Of a stretch of 64,000 bases of DNA, positions 9,332-20,516 are shown in pieces. The position numbers were made by a program, and so were the translations under genes. The notes below the pieces were generated by a model. That model saw nothing but the letters and a program-made list of their open reading frames with translations. It had not been told where the DNA came from and made no database searches. The stretch's first letter is position 1; each line of letters begins with the position of its first letter. The DNA is from Anaerolineae bacterium (GTDB lineage Bacteria; Chloroflexota; Anaerolineae; Aggregatilineales; JAFGMM01): assembly GCA_027494055.1 (NCBI GenBank), contig JAOSJO010000002.1, positions 1 to 64,000 of the forward strand, given 5' to 3'.

Positions 9332-10295
9332 GTGGAAAAGACCCGTGCGCTCGTGATACTGCTCTTTGTCGGCTTCCTGGCAGTAGCCTGCACCAACGGC
9401 GAGGGTGAGCAGGTCGCAGCCACCGAGACGCCCACCGGACCTGCTGCGACCGCCACGCTGCGCGCGCCAACTGAAACGCCGGTTCCCACGTCCACACCGC
9501 TGACGCCCTCGGTAACCCCAACGCCGACCGATACCCCTCTCCCGTCGAATACGCCGCCGCCCTCAACGACGCCAACCCCAACCCTCACCCCGACGCCCCA
9601 GCAAGTCGGCACCGTCAACACCACGAGCCGCGTCAACGTGCAGCAGCGGCGCCGGCGTCGAATTTGAGGCCGTTGCTTTGCTTGAGCCTGGGGATGAAGT
9701 GATCGTCATCGGCCCCGACGCGGAAAACGAAGACTGGGTCGAGATCGTCCTTCCTCAGGGTTCGGAGGCGGCGACCGGCTGGGTGTTGAGCAACCTTCTG
9801 GACATCGAGGAGCGCGTGGTTGGCGAGACGCCCGCGCCGACCACCGTGGCCGGCGATGAGACCGGCGACACGGCGCTGACGCCTCCCGCCGCCGCCACCG
9901 TGTTCCAGGGCAACGAGGTCTACGTGCTGGCAAACTGCGAGGAGTTCAACCAGGGCCGCCGCGAAGTGACCGCCGGCCGGCCGGTGGTGATCCACTGGGG
10001 CTGGGTGGCCGACACGCGCGACCTGATCACCGAGCATGTGGCGCACGTCACCTACCAGATCACCCTCAACGACCGCCCCATCGGCGACTGGCGGCAACTG
10101 ACGACACGCGACCTGATTGAGGGCGGCAAACCGGCGCTCTACTGGTACTACTACGCCGGCGAACTCCCCGCCGGCACCTACCGCATCGGCTACCGCGTCA
10201 CGTGGGATGCGGCGGTCAACGACGGCCAGGAGGACTTCGGGCCGGGCACGGAAAACGAGTCGCTGGAATTCGGCTGCACGTTTGTGGTGCAGTAA
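9332..10295 (+). CDS. Lipoprotein with Thr/Pro linker and SH3-like domain (frameshift)
   Basis: Starts at GTG 9332 after GGAGGTAAGC. The signal sequence ends in a lipobox (FLAVAC), so Cys is likely lipidated. A long Thr/Pro-rich linker (about residues 40-95) follows. The frame is then lost near 9640; in the next frame an SH3-type segment continues (GAGVEFEAVALLEPGDEVIV, later TGWVLSNLLDI). A final domain of about 120 residues (EVYVLANCEEFNQGRREV onward) resembles an Ig-like fold. It is probably an extracytoplasmic binding or scaffold protein. The next gene on the strand starts 72 bases away, beyond a perfect hairpin. Confidence 0.7.
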
Positions 10296-10325
10296 GCCCG
10301 GCGCGGGCGCACTGACTGGACCGTG

Positions 10326-10354
10326 ACAGGGACATGGCGCGGCCATGTCCCTGT
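10326..10354. repeat. Perfect 13-bp extragenic palindrome
   Basis: ACAGGGACATGGC and its exact complement flank a GCG loop between the lipoprotein stop and the next gene's start. There is no T-run, so intrinsic termination is doubtful. It resembles the other extragenic palindromes of this window in form. Confidence 0.6.
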
Positions 10355-10366
10355 GGCTGCCTTGTG

Positions 10367-12791
10367 ATGAACGAACTCCCCGCCGACCAGAGCTTCGAAC
10401 TCCCCGACTGGATGCACCCCCACCACGGTGCGATTGACTGGGGCCTGGTGCTGGTGCTCGCGCTGTCGTTGCTGGCGGCGCTGCCCTTCCTCGCCAACCC
10501 CGGCCTGCCGCGCCAGACCGACGCCGAGCTGCACGTATTCCGCACCGCCGAGCTGACCAACGCCATCCGCGAAGGCGTCATCTACCCGCGCTGGGCGCCC
10601 AACTTCTGGTACGGCTACGGGTACCCGTTCTTCAACTACTATGCCTCGCTGACCTACTACCTGGGCGCGGGCTACGGCCTGCTGACCGGGACCGGCCCGG
10701 TGGGCGGCGCGCGGTTCGTGTTCATCCTGGGGTTTATGCTGGCCGGCCTGGGGACATACGCTTTCGTGCGCCGCCGGTGGAACGCGCCCGCCGGCGTGCT
10801 GGCGGCGGTGGTCTACGTCTACAGCCCGTACATCATCCTGGTGGACCCGCACATGCGCGGCGACCTGGCAGAGACGTTTGCGCTCGCGGTCTTCCCCGGC
10901 GTGATGTGGGCCTTCGACCGCCTGCTGGAGGAGGGGCGCGGCTGGCACGCCGTGCGCGCGGCGGCGCTGCTGGCGGCGCTGATCTTCACGCACAACCTCA
11001 TGGCGCTGCTTCTCACCGCGCTGCTGGTCGGGTGGCTGCTCTGGGTGACAGCCTTCACGGAGGCGGCGCACAAACGCCTGACGTGGCTGGGGGCGGCGCT
11101 GGGCGTGGGGCTGGCGGGGGTTCTTCTGGGCGCCGGTGCTGCTGGAGGCCAACGCGGTCCAGCTCGACCGGCTTGTCGGACCCGGCCACTTCGACTACCA
11201 GAACCACTTCCTCAGCGTGGGCGCGCTGCTGCAGCCGTCGCCGGCGCTCGACCTGAGCGCGGCCAACCCGGCGTATGCGCTCAACCTGGGCGTGGCCGCG
11301 TGGGCGCTGGCGCTGCTCGGCGGGGCGGCGCTGGTCGCGCAGGCGCGCGGCCCGAAGACGCCGCCCAAACCGCGCGCCGCCACGCTCGAAGGCTGGCGGC
11401 GGATGTTTAGCGCGGGCGCGCTCGACGAAGCGCCGCCCGCCCCCGGCGGCGCACTCGACCTGGCGTATTTTGCCCTCGCGGCGCTGGTGTTCGTCCTGCT
11501 CATGCTGCCGGTGTCGGACATCATCTGGAGGGCGATCCCCGCCATGCCGGTAATCCAGTTCCCGTGGCGGCTCCTGGGGCCGGCGGCGTTCTGCCTGGCG
11601 GTGCTGGCCGGCGCGGCGACGCGGTGGATTCGCCCCCTTCCCGCGACCGCGCGCGCGGTGGGGCTGGCGGCGCTGGTCGCCGTGCCGCTGGTGCTGGCGC
11701 TGCCCACGCTCTACTCGCCGCCGTGGGACCCCGACTTCGGCGCGACAACCCCGCAGGCCTACATCGAATTCGAGCTATCGGGCGTCGCGCTGGGTACCAC
11801 CGCCGGCGGGGAGTTCCTCCCGGCCACTGTGCTGACGCCGCCCGGCCCGCAGACGACGCTGATCGAGTCCTACGCGGCTGCCAGCGGCATCGACAAGGTG
11901 AACCGCGCCACGCTGCCCACCGGGACGCGCGTGGACGCGCTCGAACACGGCCCGACTCACGATCTCTTCCTGGTGCGCAGCGCAGAGGCCTTCCCGCTGC
12001 GCCTGTACACGTTCGCCTTCCCCGGCTGGCGCGCCGAGATCGACAACCAGCCTGCCGAGATCGAGATTGCCGAGCCGGAGGGCTTCATCGTGGTGAACGT
12101 GCCGGCCGGCGCGCACGAGGTGCGCGTCTTCCTCGGCGCGACGTCGGCGCGGTCGGCGGGGGTGGCGCTGTCGGCGTTGTCTGGCGCGGCGCTCGCCGCC
12201 GTCGCGTTCACGCTGGCGCGGCGGCCCAGGCAGCCCGCGCCGCGCCCCGATCTTCTGGGCCTCCGGGCGGCGGCGGCGGTGCTCGCCGCCGGGTGCCTCC
12301 TGGTCGGGCTGAAGGCGGTGGCGGACGCGCAGCCGGGCCTGGTCTACCACCGCTCCGCGCCCGGAGAGGTCCAGGTCGCCGCGCAGCCGCACCCGCAGGC
12401 CTTCGCGGACAACATCGAGCTGCTTGCCTACGACCTCCCAACCCGGACAGCCCGCCCAGGCGCGCGCCTGACGGTCACGCTGTACTGGCGCGCCGCTGGG
12501 CCAGTCGAGCGCAACTACCAGGTCTTTGTGCACCTGACGCCGCTCGGCGCAGTGACCCCCGCCGCGCAGTCGGATAAGCTGAACCCCGGCGACTACCCGA
12601 CCACGCGCTGGTCGCCCGAACGCTACGTCCGCGACACGCACGAAATCGCCCTGCCGCCGGACCTCGCGCCGGGGCAGTACATCGTGTCCGCCGGGCTATA
12701 CCTGCTCGAAACCGGCGACCGCCTGGTGACGGCGGACCCGGACCCAGACGACAAGGTTGTGCTGCCGGCCTTCATTGAGATTGCGCCATAG
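10367..12791 (+). CDS. PTPS-related polytopic membrane protein, GT-C-like (frameshift)
   Basis: A protein of about 807 residues with many membrane helices. The N-terminal part has the signature of the membrane 'PTPS-related' family: RQTDAELHVFRTAEL, then PRWAPNFWYGYGYPFFNYYA. Such proteins resemble GT-C glycosyltransferases using lipid-linked sugars, but no activity is established. The C-terminal third contains beta-rich soluble domains (LFLVRSAEAFPLRLYTFAFP; later VTLYWRAAGPVERNYQVFVH). One extra G in the run at 11116-11120 breaks the frame; removing it gives LAGFFWAPVLLEANAV across the join. The start at 10367 omits a poorly supported upstream extension. Confidence 0.7.
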
Positions 12792-12813
12792 CCGCGCGTG
12801 TGGCAGAATAGGG

Positions 12814-12859
12814 CGGCCCGCGCCCCAGCCTGGCCGCAGCTCCCAGGGTGCGCGGGCCG
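12814..12859. other. Large GC-rich hairpin downstream of the membrane protein gene
   Basis: Ten-base arms CGGCCCGCGC and GCGCGGGCCG enclose an inner CCTGG/CCAGG stem. No T-run follows. It may terminate transcription with a factor or protect the transcript end. Confidence 0.35.
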
Positions 12860-12960
12860 TGCGCGGCGCGCCGGTTGCATGCGCCCGCGTAAGCACATCC
12901 TTACGTCTCTTCCCGTGTTACTCTATACAATAGCCGCGCACACCTTGAGGAGAGAGCGCC

Positions 12961-13811
12961 ATGCCCAGACGGGTAGCGATAATTACCGACAGCACGTCCG
13001 ATATCCCGCCGGACCTTGCTGCCGAGCACGACATCCTCGTCGTGCCGCTGTACATCCACTTCGGCACCGAGACCCTGCGCGACCGGATCGACATCGACGC
13101 CGAGGGGTTCTTCCGCCGGCTGACCACGGACCCGCAACACCCCAAGACCTCCCAGCCCAAGCCCGCCGACTTCGTGGCGGCGTATCCCAACGTGCGCGAG
13201 CAGAGCGGCGCGCAAGAGATCGTGGTGCTCACGATCTCGTCGGCGTTGAGCGGCACCTACGAGTCGGCGGTCGCGGCCAAGGCCGAGGTGGACTTCCCTG
13301 TGCACGTGGTCGATACGCGCACGGTCACGATGGGCGAGACGCTGATCGTCACCGCCGCCGCCGAGGCCGCCGGGCAGGGCGCGAGCGCCGAGGAGGTCGT
13401 CGCCGTCGCCCGGTCGATGATCGGCAAAGTCCCGGTCTATTTCGTGGTCGATACGCTGGAATACCTGCACAAAGGCGGGCGCATCGGCACCGCAAGCCGC
13501 TTCATTGGCACGGCGCTGAGCATCAAGCCGGTGCTGCAGATCGCGGACGGGCACGTCGCACCGCTGGAGCGCGTGCGCACCAAGAAGCGCGCGCTTGCCC
13601 GGCTGATCGAGCTGGTCGGCGAGAGCGTTGACGCCAGCCGCCCGGTCACGCTCGTGGTCGGGCAGGGGGCGCACCGGAGGAAGCGGTGTGGGTCACGCAG
13701 GAACTGGCCGCCCGTTTCCAGCCTGACCCGATGTACCAGGTCGAGGTTGGCGCGACCATCGGCACGCACGCGGGGCCGGGCGTGGTCGGCGTCAGCTTCT
13801 TCCAAAAGTGA
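12961..13811 (+). CDS. DegV family fatty-acid-binding protein, copy 1 (frameshift)
   Basis: A DegV/Fak-B type protein. It has VAIITDSTSDIP at the start, TISSALSGTYESA, DTRTVTMGE, and a late VGATIGTHAGPGVVG. In Firmicutes, FakB proteins hold a fatty acid for phosphorylation by FakA; no FakA homologue is in the window. The frame breaks near 13665 in the G-rich stretch before the APEEAVWVTQELAARF segment and resumes to the TGA at 13809. The break merges the frame with that of copy 2. GGAG lies before the ATG. A TACAAT near 12926-12931 is a weak promoter candidate. Confidence 0.85.
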
Positions 13812-13821
13812 GCGTGCACCC

Positions 13822-14667
13822 ATGACAGTTGCCGTAATCACCGACGCAACCAGCGATCTGCCCGCCGACCTGCTTGAGAAGTACCGGCTGCCCTGCGTGC
13901 CTCACCTCGTCATCTGGGGTGAAGAGACGCTGGTCGAAGGCGTTGACATCGACGGCAAGCGCTTCTACGAGCGGCTGGCGACCGATCCGCAGCACCCCAA
14001 GACCGCGCAGCCCACGACCGATTCGTTTATCGCCGCCATCAACGCCGCCGTCGAGGACACCGGGGCCGACGAGGTTGTGGCCGTGCTCGTCTCCGAACAG
14101 CTCAGCGGCGCGGTGCCGGCGTGCAACCTCGCGCGCCAGTTGGTCGATGTGCCGGTGCACATCGTCGATACGCGCACCGTCTCGCTCGGCCTGGGGATGG
14201 CCGCCATCGCCGCCGCCCAGGCGCGCGACGCCGGCGCTGACGTGGAAGGCGTGATCGCAGCCGCGCGCGGCGTGGCGGAGAAGACGCACACCCTGTTCAC
14301 CGTGGACACGCTCGACTACCTGTACCGGGGCGGGCGCATCGGCAGGGCGTCGTGGATGATGGGCACCGCGCTTGCGATCAAGCCGGTGCTTGCCGTCGTC
14401 GATGGCGCGGTGGAGGGCATCGGGCGGGTGCGCACGCGCAAGCGCGCCCTGGCGAACCTCCCCGAGACTGCCGCCGCGCGCATGACGCCTGGCCGGCCCG
14501 TGCACATGGGCGTGATGCATGGCGCTGCGCCCGAAGAGGCGGAGTGGATCGTCGAGCTGGCGCGGGCGCGCTTCGCGCCGGAAACGCTTATGGTGAGCCA
14601 GATCTGCGCTGCGATTGGCGTCCACGCGGGGCCGGGGACGGTCGGGCTGGCCTTCTACCAGCCGTAA
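13822..14667 (+). CDS. DegV family fatty-acid-binding protein, copy 2
   Basis: A 281-residue DegV protein that starts 10 bases after copy 1. Shared signatures are VAVITDATSDLP, DPQHPKTAQP, LDYLYRGGRIGRAS, ALAIKPVLAVVDG and AAIGVHAGPGTVG. The strong similarity and same-strand adjacency show a tandem duplication. The pair may bind different acyl chains, as FakB paralogues do, but that is inference. It is probably co-transcribed with copy 1 and the YbaK-type gene 35 bases downstream. Confidence 0.9.
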   Translation: MTVAVITDATSDLPADLLEKYRLPCVPHLVIWGEETLVEGVDIDGKRFYERLATDPQHPKTAQPTTDSFIAAINAAVEDTGADEVVAVLVSEQLSGAVPACNLARQLVDVPVHIVDTRTVSLGLGMAAIAAAQARDAGADVEGVIAAARGVAEKTHTLFTVDTLDYLYRGGRIGRASWMMGTALAIKPVLAVVDGAVEGIGRVRTRKRALANLPETAAARMTPGRPVHMGVMHGAAPEEAEWIVELARARFAPETLMVSQICAAIGVHAGPGTVGLAFYQP

Positions 14668-14702
14668 CCGCGCCTCCTCACCACATGCGTTAAGGAAACA
14701 CC

Positions 14703-15194
14703 ATGCAGCCACTCACGCCTGAGCACGTCCAGGCCGCGCTCGACGCGGCGGGGCTGGATGTCCGCGTGCAGACGTTTGACGACTCGACCGCGACCGCGCA
14801 GGAGGCCGCCGACGCCCTCGGCGCGCCGCTGGGCAGTATCGTCAAAAGCCTGTGCTTCTTCATCGACGGCGAACCGCTGATCGTGCTCGGCTCCGGCGAC
14901 CAGCGCATGGACGAGCGCAAGCTGGGGGCGCTGCGCGGCGTGAGCCGCAAGAAGGTCAGGATGGCGACGGCGGAGCAGTCCATCGCCGTGACCGGTTACG
15001 CGCCCGGCGGCGTGCCGCCCGTGGGGCACCGCACCGCGCTGCCGGTCTACATCGACGACATGCTTGCCCGCTACGAGACGGTGTACGCGGCGGCGGGTTC
15101 CCCCAACACCATCTTCCCCATCCCGTTCGCAACGCTGGTAGCCGTCACCGGCGGGGCGGTGGCGGACGTCGCGCGCAAGGGCGACGCCGGGTAG
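14703..15194 (+). CDS. YbaK/EbsC-type aminoacyl-tRNA deacylase
   Basis: A 163-residue protein of the YbaK/ProX editing family, which hydrolyses mischarged aminoacyl-tRNAs such as Cys-tRNA-Pro or Ala-tRNA-Pro. The family lysine is at about residue 48 in GSIVKSLCFF. Other conserved parts are the GDQRMDERKLG segment, the GYAPGGVPPVGH loop and IDDMLARYETVYAAAGSPN. The length is normal for the free-standing form. It lies in the same direction as the DegV pair and ends convergently with the cNMP-decarboxylase fusion gene. Confidence 0.9.
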   Translation: MQPLTPEHVQAALDAAGLDVRVQTFDDSTATAQEAADALGAPLGSIVKSLCFFIDGEPLIVLGSGDQRMDERKLGALRGVSRKKVRMATAEQSIAVTGYAPGGVPPVGHRTALPVYIDDMLARYETVYAAAGSPNTIFPIPFATLVAVTGGAVADVARKGDAG

Positions 15195-15231
15195 AGAGCC
15201 GCCGGCCAGGAAGCTCCGGAGGCGCGGGCGC

Positions 15232-16472
15232 TCACGCGCCGGCGTAATCGCGCACGACGTGGCCGACGCCCAGGCGCAGGTCAAGCTGCGTGCGGTAGGC
15301 CGCGCGGAGCGTGAGGCCGGCGTCGGCGAACGGGCCGCCTGCGATCTCCAGCATGGGCGCACGCATCCGGGCGATCTGGTACCAGCGCAGCACGCCGAAC
15401 GTGGCGCGCGTCAGGCAATCGACCGCATACGCGGGCGCGTCGTGCGTTGCGCCGGCCGCCGGGATGCGCTTGTGGTTGTACACGTCCACGCGGCGGTAGG
15501 GGGCAGCCGCATCGCGCGGCGGAGAACCTCGCCGGCCTCGAACGCCGCCGACGCCATGCGCCGCTCGATCCCCACCCAGTCCATCAGCGCGCCGACCAGG
15601 TCGCGCTCGCTGACGGCCTCCGCGCCCTCCCAGGTCAGGCTGAAGAAGTCGCTGCCGTCCACCTCAAGCGACGCCCGGTTCGCGCCAAAGACCGTGCGCC
15701 CCAGCCGTTTGGGGAAGCCGTATATCTCGCGCCCCAGCAGGATCGGCTCCCAGGTGGAGGGGTAGATGTGCGGCACGAAGAGGCCGAAGTGCCGCCCAAA
15801 CCGCGCGGGGACGAAGTAGGTCGTCTCGGTGTAGCCGAACCGCGCCGCCGGGTCGGCCTCCGGGTGCGCGTTGGGGAAGTCGGCGACCGCCAGGATGACC
15901 GGCCCGCCCTTGAACACCGGGCGGCGCAACAGGCTCAGCCCGTCGGGCAGGCAGGCGCGCACCACGTCGAGGTCGGCCTCACAGAACGCGAAGATCAGCG
16001 TCACGTCCTCGAACAGAAACGGGCCGGGGGTCACCTCGGCAGGCGCGCCGGGCCGGTAATGGATGGGCGCGGCCAGCGCGTCCAGCCGCGTCTGGCTCGA
16101 CAGGAGGGCGTCGGCCAGGTAGCGGCGCGCGGCAGCCGCGAACGCCTCCGACTGCCAGAGCGCATCGACCGGCCAGCAGAGCGCCGCGCCGGCTTCCGTC
16201 GCGGTCGCCTTGACGCGGTGCGGCAGCCCGCCGAGCGTCGCCACAGGGTCGAGCAGGTCGCCAGGGCCGGCCACGCCGCGCGGCTCGCGCCCGAAGCTAA
16301 GCGCGCAGCGCCCCGCCGTCAGCAGGAAGAGGCTGTCAGCCGGCGCGCCCTCGTAAAAGAGCACATCGCCCGGCGCAAAATGCCGCGTCTGCGCCCCGGC
16401 GCGCAACCCCTGTTCCAGATGCGTGAGGAGCGGATTCGCGTTCGTTGTCACCTGACCCGCCTTCCGGTGCAA
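15232..16472 (-). CDS. Cyclic-nucleotide-binding domain fused to acetoacetate decarboxylase-like domain (frameshift)
   Basis: About 413 residues. Residues 20-125 form a CRP-like cNMP-binding beta roll (FAPGDVLFYEGAPADSLFLL), with no helix-turn-helix after it. Residues 150 onward match the acetoacetate decarboxylase family, including YTETTYFVPARFG and GREIYGFPKRLGRTVFG. The Lys of GFPKR (255) corresponds to the Schiff-base lysine of the family. One C is missing from the run at 15499-15503; adding it gives RLPPYRRVDVYN and carries the frame to the stop at 15232. It begins three bases downstream of mfd and is presumably co-transcribed. Substrate and ligand are unknown. Confidence 0.75.
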
Positions 16473-16475
16473 CCC

Positions 16476-19400
16476 CTACCCATACAGTGCCGGCGCGTCC
16501 GCAGCGAGATCGGAGAGGACCTCCAGCAGGCGCGCCTTCCACGTTTCTGCCGACAGGTCGCGCGCCAGCCAGACCGCCGTCCGGCTCACGCGCACGTCGT
16601 CGCCGAGCCGCCGTTGCAGGCCGGGCCGGTCGATCTCCGCCAGGTACGGGAGGCGCACGCTCATCTGGCCTTCATCCGACGTGACTGCCGTCGCGCGCGC
16701 CGCCAGCGCCTTGCGCTTCACGCGCAACTGGAAGAGCAGATTCTCGACCGCCGGCGGCGGCGGGCCGAAGCGGTCGGTGAGTTCGGAGCGCATGTCGTCG
16801 ATGGCCGCGTCGGTGTGCAGGTCGGCGAGCCGGCGGTAGAGCTGGAGGCGCAGGTTCATGTCAGGCACGTAGTCGGTCGGCACGTAGGCCGGCAGCGGCA
16901 GGTCGATGACGACGGTGCCATCGGGCGATGGCGGTGGCGCTTTGCCCTCGCGGGCGGCCATGAGTTCCTGCACCGCCTGCGTGAGCAGCCGCGTGTACAG
17001 GTGCAGGCCCACCGCCGCGACGTGGCCGCTCTGCCGCGCGCCCAACACCTCGCCCGCGCCGCGTATCTCCAGGTCGCGCATGGCGATGTTCATCCCCGCG
17101 CCGAGTTCGGTCTGTTCGGAGATGGTCTCCAGGCGGGCGCGCGCCTCCGTCGTGAGGCGGCTGTCGCGCGGGTGGAAGAAATACGCATACGCCCGGCGCG
17201 CGGCGCGCCCCACGCGCCCGCGCAACTGGTAGAGCTGCGCCAGGCCAAACCAGTCGCTGCGGTCCACGATGAGCGTGTTCGCGTTGGGGATGTCCAGCCC
17301 GCTCTCGATGATGCTGGTGCTCACCAGCACGTCGAACTCGCCCATCGCGAAGCGCTGCATCACCTCTTCGAGCTTCGCCTCGTCCATCTGCCCGTGCCCG
17401 ACCTCGATGGACGCCTCCGGAACCAGGCGCTGGAGCTTGTCGGCGGTGGCGTAGATCGTCTGCACGCGGTTGTGTACGAAGAACACCTGCCCGCCCCGAT
17501 CCAGCTCGCGCAGGATCGCCTGGCGCACCAGGTTCGCGTCGTACTGGCCCACGTGCGTGATGACCGGCAGGCGCTCTCCGGCGCGGTCTGGATCATGCTG
17601 ATGTCGCGGATGCCGGTCAGGCCCATGTAGAGCGTGCGCGGGATCGGCGTGGCGGTGAGCGTGAGCACATCGACCTCGGTGCGCATCCGCTTGAAATGCT
17701 CCTTGTGCGTCACGCCGAAGCGCTGCTCCTCGTCGATGATGAGCAGTCCCAGGTTCTTGAACTGCACGTCGGGCTGCAGGAGGCGGTGCGTGCCGATTAC
17801 GATGTCGATCTGGCCCGCGCGCAGCCCCTCGACAATCGCCTGCTGTTCGCTGCGGCTGCGGAAGCGGCTCAGCATCTCGACGTTGAGCGGGAAGCTCACC
17901 AGCCGGCTGTGGAAGGTCGCGAAGTGCTGCTGCGCAAGCACCGTGGTCGGGACCAGCATCGCGACCTGCCGGCCGTCCATCACCGCCTTGAAGGCGGCGC
18001 GCAGCGCGACCTCGGTCTTGCCGTAGCCCACGTCGCCGCAGATCAGCCGGTCCATCGGGTGGGGCGATTCCATGTCGGCCTTCACCTCGCGCAGCGCGTG
18101 AAGCTGGTCTTCGGTCTCGACATAGGGGAAGGACGCCTCCAGCTCGTGCTGCCAGGGCGTGTCCGTGCTGAAGGCATGGCCGACCGTCTGCGCGCGCGCG
18201 GCGTAGAGTTCCAGCAGCTCCTCGGCGATCTCCTGCACCGCCTGCCGGGTGCTCTGTTTGACGCGATCCCATTCTGCCGTGCCAAGCTTGCTGAGCGCCG
18301 GCGGGCGGTCGTCCGCGCCGACGTAGCGCGACAGCCGGTCGGCCTGGTGGATGGGCACGTAGAGCGCGTCGCCGCCGTCATAGCCGACGAGCAGGTACTC
18401 GCGCTCGGTGCCCTCCAGCACGCGGCGCACCAGCCCCTGAAACCGCCCGATGCCGTACTCGACGTGCACCACGTAGTCGCCAGGGGCCATGTCGGCGAAG
18501 TGCTCTTCTGGCGAGACCGCGCGCGGGCGCTTGCGGCGGCGCGGCTCAGGCCGCTTCCAGCCAAAGATTTCGGCGTCGGTGAGGAGGTGCAGGTCGGCAT
18601 GGGGCGCTTTGAGGCTCCAGCCCTCGGCGAGCGCGCCCTCGACGAGCGTCAGCGCGCCGGGCGCGGGCGGTTCGGTCAGGTTCTCGACCGGCGTGAGGTA
18701 GGCATCACGCTCGCCCCAGAGGCCGGCAAGGCGCTGCGCCTGCCGCGTGACCACCACCGGGCGCACGCCACGCATACGCAGCTCTGCCAGATGGTCGAGC
18801 AGCGGGCGAATCTGCCCGCCAAAGCGCGGCCCAGGCGCGAACGCATCGCCGAGGGTCGTCTCGCCTTCGAGCAGGCTCCCGCCCAGGTGGAGCGGGTGGT
18901 GCAGGCTCAGGGCGTCCTGGATTTCGTCCCAGGTGTGGTAGGGGAGCGGGTAGTCCGGCGGCAGTTCCGCCTGGGCCGCCCTGTCCCGGTAGAGGCTGAG
19001 CGCCTGCGCCTCCAGGTCGCCCACCACGTCGTGCAGCTCCTCCCAGTCCTCGACGACGACCAGCGCACCGTCCGGGAGGTAATCGACCAGGCTGCCGGGT
19101 TGGGAGTAGAGATAGGGCAGGTAGTACTCCAGCAGCGGGAAGGCCGCGCCGCTCTCCAGGCTGGCGGCGTCTGGCTGCGCGGAGGCGGCGTCCTCTTCGG
19201 GGTCGGGCTGCGCGCGAAACCAGCCCGCCAGCCGCGCGGCGAGCGGCCCAGCGAGCCTGGGCAGCGCCTCCCGCGCGGGCGTGACGATCACGCGCTGCAC
19301 GCTCCCGGCGGAACGCTGCGTCGCCGGGTCGAAGGCGCGCAGGCTGTCGATGGTGTTGCCCCAGAACTCCACGCGCACCGGCTGCTCGGCGACAGGCGGG

Positions 19401-19984
19401 AACACGTCCAGGATGCCGCCCCGCCGGCTGAACGTGCCCGGCCCCGCCACGACCGAGGACGGCTCATAGCCGAGCGCGAGCCAGGTATGGAGCAGCTTTT
19501 CGGGGTCGGCCTCCTGGCCCACGCGCAGCACGCGGCTCCCGGCGCGGAACTCGCGCACGGGCATCGTCTTGTACATCAGTGCCAGCGCCGAAGTCACGAC
19601 GATGGGCGGAGGGCTTTCCGGTGCGGGCGCGCCCGGCCCGACCGGCGGCGCGAGCCGGGCCAGCGTCTGCAGGCGCGCCAGCCGCGAGCGTTCGCCCCAG
19701 GGCGCGCGCTCGTAGAAGAGCGGGCCCGGCTCGGCAAACCGGAGCACAGGCACGCCCGGCGCCCAGGCCGGCAACTGCTCCGCGACGTTGTACGCCCGGT
19801 CCACGCGCGCCGTGACCACCAGCACAAGCCGCGCCAGGTCGCGCGCCAGCGCCGCCACGAGGTAAGGCCGCGCCGCGCGCATCAGCGCGAGGTCGCCCGC
19901 CGCGCCGCCGGCGGCGAGCGCCTCACGGAGCGCGGCGTATGCCGGGATTTCGTGTAAGAGATCGAGCAGGCCCGATAGGTTCAT
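16476..19984 (-). CDS. mfd: Transcription-repair coupling factor Mfd (frameshift)
   Basis: About 1,169 residues, the usual Mfd length. In order: the UvrB-like N-terminal region, the RNA-polymerase-interacting module ([19 protein letters not shown]), the translocase with Walker [24 protein letters not shown] and [12 protein letters not shown], the second helicase half ([25 protein letters not shown]) and the C-terminal TRCF domain. Mfd removes stalled RNA polymerase and recruits UvrA. The frame breaks near 17575-17580; one added base gives [13 protein letters not shown], as expected for the family. Its ATG overlaps the stop of the membrane gene upstream by four bases (ATGA), which suggests translational coupling. 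Confidence 0.92.
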
Positions 19985-20516
19985 GTCTGCCCGCTTCGAT
20001 TCTGCAATGCCAGCGCCAGCCCACCCCAGGCTACACCGCTGATGATAACCAGCAGCAGTAGGCCGCCGGCCCGTTGCTCACCCAGCACGACAATGAGCAA
20101 CAAGGGCGTGAAGAATGCACCATGACGAACGCGAACAGCGGAACACGGAACCGCGCCAGTTCAAACCGGATGCCGGCGATAAGCCCGATCACCGCGCCGG
20201 CGAGGGTCAACACTGCCGAAGCCGGATTCTGCAGCGCTTCGATCATGCCACCGTGGATCACATCGCTGAAGAGAAGCAGCCCCACGAACATGCCTGCAAA
20301 ATATCCCGCCACGCTGGTGAGGACGAGGGCGGCGCGCCGACGGAATGCGGGCAGAATGCCGAGCAGCAGACCGGCAATCGCCAGGACCGCGCCCAACAGC
20401 GCCCACACATCCAGATCGGGATCGAACACCATGAAGCCAATCGTCAGGCCGGCGAAGTACCCGCCGAGCATCCATGAAAACATGCCCACGACGATGTCAG
20501 TGATTCTGGGGTGCAC
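19981..20516 (-). CDS. Small polytopic membrane protein upstream of mfd (frameshift)
   Basis: About 178 residues with five or six hydrophobic segments (MFSWMLGGYFAGLTIGFMVF, ALLGAVLAIAGLLLGILPAF, VAGYFAGMFVGLLLF and others). Read as given, the tail turns into an unlikely Cys/Ser-rich stretch. A one-base shift near 20117 restores a hydrophobic helix (FFTPLLLIVVLGEQ, then GLLLLVIISGVAWGGLALAL) that ends with TGA exactly overlapping the mfd start. That fit supports the correction. No family was recognised. Its ATG lies inside the 3' end of the methyltransferase gene (20-base overlap). Confidence 0.65.

Noticed and set aside
12961..14667. A single 568-residue double-DegV fusion
   Set aside because: The fusion comes from a frameshift near 13665. 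The corrected first gene has its own stop at 13809 and the second has its own ATG at 13822.
17696..19957. 753-codon open frame antisense to mfd (also 15447-17630, 27531-28817, 56866-58491 and others)
   Set aside because: These long antisense frames arise from the strong GC bias of the true genes. The products are Arg/Ala/His-rich with no domains, while the other strand encodes clear families.
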